Source: an uncultured Succinivibrionaceae bacterium
GTDB lineage: Bacteria > Pseudomonadota > Gammaproteobacteria > Enterobacterales > Succinivibrionaceae
Length of the DNA stretch: 64,000 nt
Assembly: GCA_900539665.1 (NCBI GenBank)
Contig: UQCV01000001.1
Span: forward strand, 29,023-93,022
Reading direction: 5' to 3'
Part shown: one piece after another, positions 35,713 through 44,328 of the stretch
How the letters are laid out: each line of letters begins with the position of its first letter
Numbering within the stretch: position 1 is the stretch's first letter
The notes under the pieces: model-generated
Told to the model about the DNA's origin: nothing
Database searches by the model: none
The model's input: only the letters and a program-made list of their open reading frames with translations
Position numbers and translations under genes: made by a program

Positions 35713-37225
35713 GTTTTTGTTCATAAGACCAGGCTTTGGGAGCGATTGCGGCTATAGCTGGTTTGTTTATGATGCTGAGGGAGAAAATGTGCTGGCTAGT
35801 GGCAGACATGAATCTCTTTCGGAATTAGCTGAACAGAACCGCGAAACTGGGGATCGTCCAGTGGTGATTTTATTTCCATCGGCTAAAGCCCTATTTAAGC
35901 AAGTAGCCTTCCCTGGTCGTCTGAGAAAAAATCCTAATTTATGTCTTTGTATGTTAGAAGATGAATTAGCTCAAGACCCAGATGAGTTAGAAGTTCGTAT
36001 TTTGCATAAAAACGGTAATTTATATGACGTTATGATTACCGAAAAAGGCATGATTTCAAATTTTGAAGATGAATTTAAGAATCATGGTTTTAAGATCGAC
36101 CGCATCGTACCAGACATTTTGGCGTTGCCTTTTGAGGGAAAATCAGCCAAAGTTGGGGCTAATTTGGGCGAGTTCATGCAAAAAGTAATGCAGATCTTGA
36201 ACAAAAAGGTGGGGAGCAAGAATAGCAAAATTGAAGCTACTCAAGATGCTCTAGCACAAGGTGTTACTAAAAGTGCAATTGATAATGAAGCGAGCCCTAA
36301 GGTGGAAGACTCAGCTTCGGAGTCTCTAGACAATAATGTGGGCGCGGAGGATGCAAAACTCAATAATAATTCAGAGTCTTCGACCCAAGAAGAACAGCTA
36401 AATTCTAGTGACGCCTCTTTAGCTCAAACTAGTACTGATGCTGCAATAGCTAAGGATGAAGCTTTAGAAGCAAATTCTAGTGTGGATAATTCATTTATTG
36501 CCCTTCAACTTGGGGACGAATGGTTAGTCCGTACAGGTTTATTTCAGGGATATGTGGTGGGAGCAAGTTGGCTTAATACCTTGGCCCCTAACGATGAAAC
36601 TAAGGTTATTGCCCTAACTCCGCTTCCAGAACCGCATCCTGTAAATTGGCAGGAACAGTTGTGTTCATCAGTCGCTGAAACTATGGCTCGTACAGCTTTA
36701 AGCCAGGAATTTAGTTTAACTAAGATTTACGCCCAAAAGATGTTAGAAATGCAGTTCTTATATCCATGGTATAAAGTTGCTATTTCTTTAGTTTTGTTAG
36801 TTGTTTTATTGTTAGTTAATTACAATTTTGCTATTAAAAATTTAAATGCTGAAACTCAAGCTTATAAACAGCAGCAACGTATTATTTACGGCAAACTTAC
36901 CGGGAGTGGGCCTGCTGTTTCCAACCCTGTTTATAGCATGAAGCAATTATTGAGTGAACAATCTCCAACTGGTACCTACGATGGTTTTGTGGATCTATCC
37001 AAAAAACTCTCAGCAATGCTAGTTGAACATGCTGAAATGGAATTGGTAAGTTTACAGTATGAACAGGGTCGTAAGCAGTTTGTGCTTCGATTCTTAAGTG
37101 ATGCTGATTGGGATGAAAAGAAGATGGCCACTGAATTGAAAGCAGATTTTTCAGTAGCATTAGCCGATTCTAAACCAAGCCGCAATCAAGTGCTCTATAC
37201 CGTGAATTTAAGAAGGGTGAAGTAA
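35705..37225 (+). CDS. gspL: Type II secretion protein GspL with acidic insert
   Basis: Bitopic protein joining GspE to the membrane platform. Actin-like cytoplasmic domain split by about 85 Ser/Asn/Asp/Glu/Ala-rich residues (about 175-260), then VRTGLFQGYVVGASWL, a membrane helix (about 358-376) and a ferredoxin-like periplasmic domain. 506 residues against roughly 400 in most homologues; the acidic insert explains the excess. Stop and gspM start share bases. Confidence 0.9.
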   Translation: MSEFLFIRPGFGSDCGYSWFVYDAEGENVLASGRHESLSELAEQNRETGDRPVVILFPSAKALFKQVAFPGRLRKNPNLCLCMLEDELAQDPDELEVRILHKNGNLYDVMITEKGMISNFEDEFKNHGFKIDRIVPDILALPFEGKSAKVGANLGEFMQKVMQILNKKVGSKNSKIEATQDALAQGVTKSAIDNEASPKVEDSASESLDNNVGAEDAKLNNNSESSTQEEQLNSSDASLAQTSTDAAIAKDEALEANSSVDNSFIALQLGDEWLVRTGLFQGYVVGASWLNTLAPNDETKVIALTPLPEPHPVNWQEQLCSSVAETMARTALSQEFSLTKIYAQKMLEMQFLYPWYKVAISLVLLVVLLLVNYNFAIKNLNAETQAYKQQQRIIYGKLTGSGPAVSNPVYSMKQLLSEQSPTGTYDGFVDLSKKLSAMLVEHAEMELVSLQYEQGRKQFVLRFLSDADWDEKKMATELKADFSVALADSKPSRNQVLYTVNLRRVK

Positions 37226-37734
37226 TGAATAACTTAAACAAGACCCTAAAAAAATGGCAAGCCCTCAACCGTAAAACTAGAATTGCTATATTGGCAGGCA
37301 CTGGGGTGATATTTGTATTAGCTTTTTATTTTATGATGATCGCTCCAAGAATGCAGCAACTTGATATTGCCAAGCAGGCGGTTGAACGTGCTAAAACTGG
37401 GTATGCTTTTATTATTAATAATGCGCCTGCTTTAAAAAATGCAACTAATAACGCCGGCATTGTAAACTTGTCAATTCCGGTTAAAGATGCGGTTTTTCAG
37501 GTGGCGAATGAAATCAATCTTACCGGGGTCAATGCGTTTGAAAAGAACGATAAAAATACCGTTACGGTGACGATTAAAAATGCCTTGCCTTATGCCAAAG
37601 TAGCTGATTTATTGACTAAATTAGAAAATAGCTATGGGATTACAGTCAAAGATATCGTTTTAGATAAACAAGGCGATGGCGTGGTATATGTAACAAGATT
37701 AATTGTGGTTCGTCTTGGAGAAGGGGAAGAGTAA
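37225..37734 (+). CDS. gspM: Type II secretion protein GspM
   Basis: Small bitopic partner of GspL. Membrane helix at about residues 19-38 followed by a periplasmic ferredoxin-like domain. 169 residues, normal. Weakly conserved family; assignment rests on size, topology and place between gspL and gspN. Confidence 0.88.
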   Translation: MNNLNKTLKKWQALNRKTRIAILAGTGVIFVLAFYFMMIAPRMQQLDIAKQAVERAKTGYAFIINNAPALKNATNNAGIVNLSIPVKDAVFQVANEINLTGVNAFEKNDKNTVTVTIKNALPYAKVADLLTKLENSYGITVKDIVLDKQGDGVVYVTRLIVVRLGEGEE

Positions 37735-38516
37735 TGAAACTGAAATTTTGTGTAAGAACGGTTTTGTTTGTGCTTCTTACTTTGTTTTTTGTTGTGTATA
37801 TGGCTCCAGCTGACAAAGTACTTTCTTTAGTGAAATTGCCTCCTGATATTAAGTTATACCATGTGTCAGGTGATATTTGGGATGGAAAAATTTCCGCTGT
37901 TGAGACTAATGGCCTACGTATTCGTAATGTGGATTGGCGTTTAACTCCTTTAACTTTGTTTTTTATTAAAGGCGCTAATATTACGGTCAATGATGAAGCT
38001 TTAGGTAAGGCAAGTTTAGGCATTGATTTATTAAATATTGAAAAAAGAACTTCACTTTCTGATGTTAAATTTAATTCATCTTTAGACAAGCTTTACCCGT
38101 TTTTTAAGGATCAATTGCCTTTTCCTTTAAGTATTTCTGGTAAATTAACAGGTGAATTCTCGGACGTGGCAATCTCTAATAAAGGTAGTTTACAGACTAT
38201 TAACGGCCACGTTAATGGTACGGAAATTTCTGTTGATCATCCGTTTGAACCAGGGACCAAGATCATAATTGGTGAGGTGGAGCTTAAGGTTCGAGGAAAC
38301 GCTTCAGACCTTAAGATTAACCTTGAGCAAAATTCGGAACAATTTGAGTTTAGTGGGACCATAGGTCTTAGAAACATGTCTGATCTAACAATTGATGGGG
38401 ATCTCATACCAAAAGGTGGAATGCCAGAATCTTTGCAGTCTTTATTGCCAATGCTAGGTAAAGCTGATGCGAATGGTAAAATCAAGATTCATTTTACTCA
38501 AAAGATTAACAACTAA
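37734..38516 (+). CDS. gspN: Type II secretion protein GspN
   Basis: Inner-membrane anchored periplasmic protein of the secretion operon, not essential in all systems. N-terminal signal anchor (residues 8-23), then the repeated-strand domain with GDIWDGKI, the usual GspN block. 260 residues. Overlaps gspM by one base. Confidence 0.9.
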   Translation: MKLKFCVRTVLFVLLTLFFVVYMAPADKVLSLVKLPPDIKLYHVSGDIWDGKISAVETNGLRIRNVDWRLTPLTLFFIKGANITVNDEALGKASLGIDLLNIEKRTSLSDVKFNSSLDKLYPFFKDQLPFPLSISGKLTGEFSDVAISNKGSLQTINGHVNGTEISVDHPFEPGTKIIIGEVELKVRGNASDLKINLEQNSEQFEFSGTIGLRNMSDLTIDGDLIPKGGMPESLQSLLPMLGKADANGKIKIHFTQKINN

Positions 38517-38547
38517 GTTATTGGATATACAAAAAAAGAAGGTGCAC

Positions 38548-39102
38548 ATGCAGGATATTAAACTGCCTGAAGTACTAAATGTAAAAAAGGTTGCTCAAAG
38601 CAAGTTTTTTTGTGTTGAAGCCATAGATCTACTGTTTAGTAATGGGGTACGGTCAACCTATGAAAGGTTAGCAGGCGGGAACGGAGCCGTGATGGTGATC
38701 CCTTTTGATGGGGAACATTTTATCTTTTCTCAAGAGTATTGTGTTGGTACTCAAAACTATGAACTTGGTTTTGTAAAAGGGAAGATTGACCAAGGTGAAC
38801 GTCCAGAAGAAAGTGCCTTACGTGAACTCAGTGAAGAAATAGGGTATGGGGCGCATAAATTAACTCACCTTAGAACTGTGAATTTTGCGCCAGGCTTTAT
38901 GACTTTAAAAATTCATCTGTATTTAGCTGAAGATCTTTATCCTTGTAAGCTTATGTCAGGGGATGAGCCAGAGGAAATTCAAACTATTAAATACTCAATT
39001 AAGGAAGCGCAAAACTTAATTGACGATGTTAATTCACCTTTGGCAGAAGCTCGTTGTGTGATGGGACTTATGTACGCTCTTAAAAAAGTGGCAAAATCTT
39101 AG
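38548..39102 (+). CDS. nudE: ADP compounds hydrolase NudE
   Basis: Nudix hydrolase cleaving ADP-ribose, NADH and diadenosine polyphosphates. The Nudix box is complete: GKIDQGERPEESALRELSEE followed by IG. The frame extends back into gspN, but ATG 38548 with AGAAGGTG upstream gives the family size (184; E. coli 186). Its place after gspN is the order found in Vibrio- and Shewanella-type genomes, so the position is likely ancestral. Confidence 0.93.
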   Translation: MQDIKLPEVLNVKKVAQSKFFCVEAIDLLFSNGVRSTYERLAGGNGAVMVIPFDGEHFIFSQEYCVGTQNYELGFVKGKIDQGERPEESALRELSEEIGYGAHKLTHLRTVNFAPGFMTLKIHLYLAEDLYPCKLMSGDEPEEIQTIKYSIKEAQNLIDDVNSPLAEARCVMGLMYALKKVAKS

Positions 39103-39130
39103 AAGCATCCATTTAACATTTTAAAATATA

Positions 39131-39166
39131 GAAAAATGGCTAGTAGAGACTATTAGCCATTTTTTA
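39131..39166 (+). terminator. Intrinsic terminator of the gsp-nudE operon
   Basis: AAAAATGGCTA paired with TAGCCATTTTT across an 11-base loop, then further Ts. Separates the secretion operon from the amylase genes. Confidence 0.85.
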
Positions 39167-39685
39167 TTATGGGTACATAAAATTCGATAGAGCCCGCAAT
39201 TTAAGGGGAAAGTATTGGTCGAAAATCATTACTTGGGGCATGATGTAACCAATAGCTTAAGCCTAATTAAAGAGAAGTTATTTAGGTGCGAGATATATCC
39301 ATATTGGGCCTAATTCAGGCCATTGGTGAAAAGTATACGTAAGACTTAAATGGATTAGTTTTGCGGATTATTTGTTAAAAACTTATAAGTTGACTAATAA
39401 ATTTTCATAATTTAGTGCAAATTAAGAGTCAAACATCTAAAAGCTTTGTTTTATAAGCTTTTTCTAATTAAAACACCAAAATTCTATCAGAATAAAAGTC
39501 AAATAATGTAAACAAAATGTTAAAGATATGATATAAATGTCATTATTTTAACAATATTTGTGTTATTATAACAAACTAACTATGTGTTTATTTGATGACG
39601 TTTGCAAATAAGTAAGCAGATACAAATAAAGACACGACTACCAAAAGGGATAATAGTAGTTTATTACCATTCATGGAGACCCCGT
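39167..39685. other. About 520-base AT-rich leader region of the amylopullulanase gene
   Basis: No gene is credible here. A weak hairpin AAAAGCTT/AAGCTTTT with trailing Ts sits at 39439-39463. TTATAACAAA at 39566-39575 recurs upstream of the other two amylase transcription units. TGGAGACC precedes the ATG at 39686. The length suggests complex control or a long leader. Confidence 0.55.
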
Positions 39686-42600
39686 ATGAGTTTTAGGATG
39701 AAAGGGCTTGCGGCTGCCATTGCCGGAGTTTCTGCAATGCTTCTTGCGCCACAGGTCATGGCCAAGAATTACGAAAGTGAAATGATTATCATTCACCCGT
39801 TCCAATGGACCTATGACAACCTCGCTAAAGAATGTACTGAATACCTCGGCCCATCTGGGTTCGATGGGGTGCAGATTTCTCAGCCTGCAGAACATATCAA
39901 TAGAACTGACGTATGGTGGGCGGTTTACCAACCGGTGAATTTTAAAAACTTTACTACCATGACTGGTAATGAACAGCAGTTACGCGCCATGATTAAAGCT
40001 TGTAACGAAGCTGGGGTTAAGGTTTTTGCTGATGCGGTGTTTAACCAACGTGGTAGTATGGGTAACGTTGGTTTAGGTGGTAGTCACTTTAATTCTGGTG
40101 GTTACTCATACCAAGATGGTTTTGAGGGAGCAGACTTCCATCGCAATGGTTGTACTATCGGTAACTATCGCGATGCAAACCACGTGCGTACCTGTGCTTT
40201 GAATGGTATGCCTGATATTGCAACTGATAATCCTGCTACCCAAGCTAAAATTGCTGACTACTTAAAGAGTCTTATGGATATGGGCGTTTACGGTTTCCGT
40301 GTAGACGCGGCTAAGCATATGGGTTATACCGACCTTGAATCCATTTTCCAAAAAGTTAAAGAAAAAGCAGGTAAAAGACCTCCTGCATACTACGAAGTTA
40401 TCGGTTCAGGTGGGGAAGCTGCAGATATTCAACCTGATAGATACATGAATAACGACAACACTGTTGTTACCGACTTCTCATACGTATCTCGTGTTGCAGA
40501 TATTTGGAGCAACCGTAAATATGGTGAAGCTTTAAATCTTGGTTCTTCGTATGCTAGCGACGATATCGAAGTATTCGTTAATAACCATGACGATGAAGCT
40601 GGTAGATGCTCTGCTGGTACTTGTTCTATGGCTACTCGCAACTTTAAACCATATGACTTTGCGCAATCATGGATGGTTGTATGGCCTCATGGTAAAGTTC
40701 GTCAGGTATATTCAGGCTACGAATTTAACGAACACGACCCTGCAGGCCCACTTAATGCTGCACGTTGCGAAGGTGGCTGGGTTTGTCAGCACCGCGTACC
40801 AATGGTTCTTAATGCACCACGTTTTGCTCGTGCTACCCGCGGTCAGGGCGTAACTTCAAAAGCTTTTGAAGATGGCGTTCTTTGGATTAACCGTGGTAAC
40901 AAGGGCTTCTATGCCATGAATACCACTGAAGGCGATATTACTAGAACCTTTAAGGTAGAAGTTCCAGATGGGACTTATTGCGACATTATCGGTTGGGGGA
41001 CTCCAACTGGCGAATGTCAAGGTAATAAGATTAATGTTTCTGGTGGTCAGGCTAAGATTACTGTACCGAAACAGTCAGCAGCTGCTATCTGTGTAGGTGA
41101 TTTCTGTGGTGACAAGCGTGATCCATGCGAAGTTGATCCATCAAGCGCTCAGTGTTTATGTAAGGATAGCTCAGACAAGAATACCTGTGAAGCATACTGC
41201 TCAACTACTGGTAGCGATGAAGCTGCTTGTATGTGTAAGGATGAAGAAACTGATAAGAATGGTCTTTGCCAATCTTTCTGCTCTGTAAACCCTGAGGCTG
41301 AAAATTGTTTCTGCGTTTTAAATCCAAATGAAGAAGCATGCCAAATTAAGTATGAACCGACTAAGTCTCAGCTCTGCTATGTAGGCTCATCTAATGGTTG
41401 GGTTCAGGAAAAGATGACTTTTAGCCCTGCTACTGGTTATTGGACTTTGAAGGTTTCACTTACTGGCGAATCAGGTGACGGAAAAGCTCAACGCTTTAAG
41501 GTAACTGATGGTTGTGCTTGGAGTAGCGCTGGCGGTACTGAATACGGTAATGGCTCTGGTGGGGTACTCTCTAAAGTAAATAGTGGCGGCGACGTATTAG
41601 TTGACAAGGTTGGTACTTATACCCTTAAGATTGAAGACGCAACCATGAAGTATGAGTTTGTTGAAGAACAGGCTAATAATGCTCCAGTTGCTGACTTTGG
41701 TTCAAGCGTAAGTGGTCTCGCAGTGACCTTTACTGATAAGTCTAGCGATAAGGATGGCGATAAGCTTACTTATTCATGGGATTTTGGTGATGGTTCTACT
41801 AAGAGCACTCAAGCAAATCCAAACCATACCTATGCTAAGGCAGACACTTATGCTGTAGTACTTACTGTTTCTGACGGCAAGGCTTCTTCTAAGAAGACTC
41901 TTTCTGTAGTTGTTGGTGGAAAAGACGCAATCTATAAGAAAGTTGCTGTAAGATCTAGTGAAGATAACTTTGGTACTACCATGATGGAAAGCCAAGGTAA
42001 CGATATTTGGAAGATTTCAGATCTCGAATTCTCTAAAGACGGCAAGTTTAAGATTGAAGCTCTCCCAACTGCGGAAAACCAGTGCGTAATCATTGGGGGT
42101 ACTTTAGGTAAGCCACTTACTGCTTCTGGTGATTTCATTAGTGTCGCAGCTGGTAATTACGACGTTACCTTCAATGCAGCTACTAATACTGTAACCATGA
42201 CTCAAGTTGAAGCTTGCGATGATGACAAGTGCGGTACAGTTTGTAACAAGGGTGCAGATTGTGTAAATGGCATTTGCCAGGGTTCTGATTGTGAATACAT
42301 CGAAGAACCTGTAAACAATACCAAGGCCAACTGTAACATTGACGGTACTACTAACAACTGTGAATCTAAAGCTTATGCTTATCAATTCTTAGGTGCAGTT
42401 TACAGCAAAGATAAAACTGTATTTAGACTTTGGTCTCCAGACAGCAGTAACGTTACTGTAGATGTTAATGGCAAAACCCACAAGATGACCAAGACTAGTT
42501 TCGATGGTTACTCAGATGTTTATGAAGTAGCTGTTGAAGGCGACCTTGATCAGAAACCTTACCAATTTAAGGTAAATGGTCAGGCGGTGCGTGACCCTTA

Positions 42601-44257
42601 CGGTAAGATGGTTGTGCCAGCTACTTATAGTGGTTCTGATGGGGTAGGTGTTGTTGCTTCTGATAACCGCAACGTAGTTATGAATATGCGTAGTACTGAC
42701 CTTGAAGAAGGTTGGGCGCCAAGACCTGTATTTAAGAACAGAGAAGACGCTATAATCTATGAAGTTCATGTACGTGACTTTACTGTGGATAAGTCATCAG
42801 GTATCTCTGAGGCAAATCGTGGCCGTTATCTTGGGATGGTAGAAACTGGTACTAAGTCAGCTGACGGCTTGGCAACTGGTATCGACCACTTAAAGGAACT
42901 TGGCATTACTCACGTACAGCTTCTCCCTGTATATGACTATGGTACTTGTTCAGATCAAGATTCTCAGAGCGATAGCTGCTACAACTGGGGTTACGATCCT
43001 GTAAACTTCAACGTGCCTGAAGATCGTTACACTTCTGTTTTCAAGTCTGAAAATTACTTACAGAAGGTTAAAGAATTCAAGCAGATGGTTAATGAATTCC
43101 ATAAGCATGGCATTCGTGTAATCATGGACGTGGTTTACAACCATACCTATAACAAGGAAATGTTTGAAAAGATCACTTCTAAGTATTACACCAGCATTGA
43201 CCTTTCTGGTTGCGGTAACTCAACTGATTCTAAGCAAGAAATGTTCAATCGTTTCGTACGTGACTCTCTTGAATATTGGGCTACAGAATACAATATTGAC
43301 GGTTTCCGTTTCGACTTAGTTGGTATCTTTGATATGAGCGCCTTCAAGTCTTGGGGTGAATACTTAAATGGTAAATACCCAGAACGTAATTTCCTTATGT
43401 ATGGTGAACCATGGAATGGTTTTGCTAATGATCCATCAGAAAGCACTCGTGTACGTTTAGGTACCATTAAGCAGGGTGTAAGCGCCCATGTTGGTGTGTT
43501 CAACGGTAAATATCGTGAATGCGTGAAGGGTGGCAGTGACAACGATATTGGTGGTTTCATGTTTAATAAGACTTACCATGACTTAGGAGCTGGTGTAAGT
43601 AACAATGTTGAATGTGTATCTGCTGGTGTACGTGGGGCTATTGGGGATAACAATAACGCTTGGACTCCTCTTTTTGCAGCTGACCCAGAACAGTCAATCA
43701 ATTACCTTACTGCTCATGATAATTTAACCTTAATGGATAAGATTACTAAGATGAATGCTAGAGGCGAATATGCTAAGAGACTTCAGTCTTATGGTAACGG
43801 CATTATGCTTGTAAGCCAGGGTATTCCATTTATCCATGCTGGGGCTGAATTTGGTCGTTCTAAGAATATGGACCATAATTCATACAAGACTGCTGGAGAC
43901 ATTAACAATATCAAGTGGGGTCTTAAGAAGTCTAACAATGATATCTTTAAATACTACCAAGGTATGATTGCAGTGCGTAAGGCTCATCCTGCCTTTAGAT
44001 TTACTACTAAGGGGGATATTGAAGCTAACGTTAAGACTTCTGGCTATAACGGTGCAGTTGTAGTTGATATCAACGGGGCAGCAGCAGGTGATTCTTGGAA
44101 GCAAATTAAGCTTGTAATCAACAGCGGTAATAATCTTACCATTGGTGGCGTTGATGGTTGGAAGAAGAAGGTAAACGGTGTAACCGTAAATACCGACGGA
44201 ACCGATGGCAATGCTACTGCTGAAGGTACAGCTGTAACAGTTTGGTACAAGGAATAA
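39686..44257 (+). CDS. Secreted two-headed amylopullulanase (GH13 alpha-amylase + GH13_14 pullulanase)
   Basis: 1523 residues. Cleavable signal peptide (cut after VMA, residue 26), no lipobox. First GH13 alpha-amylase head at about 30-465 with nucleophile D207 (GFRVDAAKH), acid E237 and D302 (NNHDDE). A Cys-rich linker with three tandem C-x-C units follows (about 470-555), then a putative starch-binding domain, one PKD domain (664-746), a second putative binding domain, another Cys-rich stretch, CBM48 (about 896-1000) and a type I pullulanase head: YNWGYDP (1099-1105), D1210 (GFRFD), E1241 (YGEPWNG), D1345 (TAHDN). It should cut alpha-1,4 and alpha-1,6 bonds. Likely exported by Sec, then by the adjacent type II system. 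A frame extension to 39602 is discarded because it destroys the signal peptide. Confidence 0.93.
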   Translation: MSFRMKGLAAAIAGVSAMLLAPQVMAKNYESEMIIIHPFQWTYDNLAKECTEYLGPSGFDGVQISQPAEHINRTDVWWAVYQPVNFKNFTTMTGNEQQLRAMIKACNEAGVKVFADAVFNQRGSMGNVGLGGSHFNSGGYSYQDGFEGADFHRNGCTIGNYRDANHVRTCALNGMPDIATDNPATQAKIADYLKSLMDMGVYGFRVDAAKHMGYTDLESIFQKVKEKAGKRPPAYYEVIGSGGEAADIQPDRYMNNDNTVVTDFSYVSRVADIWSNRKYGEALNLGSSYASDDIEVFVNNHDDEAGRCSAGTCSMATRNFKPYDFAQSWMVVWPHGKVRQVYSGYEFNEHDPAGPLNAARCEGGWVCQHRVPMVLNAPRFARATRGQGVTSKAFEDGVLWINRGNKGFYAMNTTEGDITRTFKVEVPDGTYCDIIGWGTPTGECQGNKINVSGGQAKITVPKQSAAAICVGDFCGDKRDPCEVDPSSAQCLCKDSSDKNTCEAYCSTTGSDEAACMCKDEETDKNGLCQSFCSVNPEAENCFCVLNPNEEACQIKYEPTKSQLCYVGSSNGWVQEKMTFSPATGYWTLKVSLTGESGDGKAQRFKVTDGCAWSSAGGTEYGNGSGGVLSKVNSGGDVLVDKVGTYTLKIEDATMKYEFVEEQANNAPVADFGSSVSGLAVTFTDKSSDKDGDKLTYSWDFGDGSTKSTQANPNHTYAKADTYAVVLTVSDGKASSKKTLSVVVGGKDAIYKKVAVRSSEDNFGTTMMESQGNDIWKISDLEFSKDGKFKIEALPTAENQCVIIGGTLGKPLTASGDFISVAAGNYDVTFNAATNTVTMTQVEACDDDKCGTVCNKGADCVNGICQGSDCEYIEEPVNNTKANCNIDGTTNNCESKAYAYQFLGAVYSKDKTVFRLWSPDSSNVTVDVNGKTHKMTKTSFDGYSDVYEVAVEGDLDQKPYQFKVNGQAVRDPYGKMVVPATYSGSDGVGVVASDNRNVVMNMRSTDLEEGWAPRPVFKNREDAIIYEVHVRDFTVDKSSGISEANRGRYLGMVETGTKSADGLATGIDHLKELGITHVQLLPVYDYGTCSDQDSQSDSCYNWGYDPVNFNVPEDRYTSVFKSENYLQKVKEFKQMVNEFHKHGIRVIMDVVYNHTYNKEMFEKITSKYYTSIDLSGCGNSTDSKQEMFNRFVRDSLEYWATEYNIDGFRFDLVGIFDMSAFKSWGEYLNGKYPERNFLMYGEPWNGFANDPSESTRVRLGTIKQGVSAHVGVFNGKYRECVKGGSDNDIGGFMFNKTYHDLGAGVSNNVECVSAGVRGAIGDNNNAWTPLFAADPEQSINYLTAHDNLTLMDKITKMNARGEYAKRLQSYGNGIMLVSQGIPFIHAGAEFGRSKNMDHNSYKTAGDINNIKWGLKKSNNDIFKYYQGMIAVRKAHPAFRFTTKGDIEANVKTSGYNGAVVVDINGAAAGDSWKQIKLVINSGNNLTIGGVDGWKKKVNGVTVNTDGTDGNATAEGTAVTVWYKE

Positions 44258-44265
44258 TTTTTTAT

Positions 44266-44306
44266 GATTTCCGGGCGGTGCCCGGAAATCTGTCGGCCAT
44301 CCCGAC
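44266..44306 (+). other. Two tandem hairpins between the amylopullulanase and PKD lipoprotein genes
   Basis: GATTTCCGGGC/GCCCGGAAATC is an uninterrupted 11-bp stem with a GGT loop, followed at once by TGTCGG/CCGACA. An A-run, not a T-run, follows, then AAGAGG and the next ATG. This looks like an intercistronic mRNA-stabilising or processing element in a two-gene transcript. Confidence 0.75.
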
Positions 44307-44328
44307 ACAAAAAAGAGGTTTACGCTAA

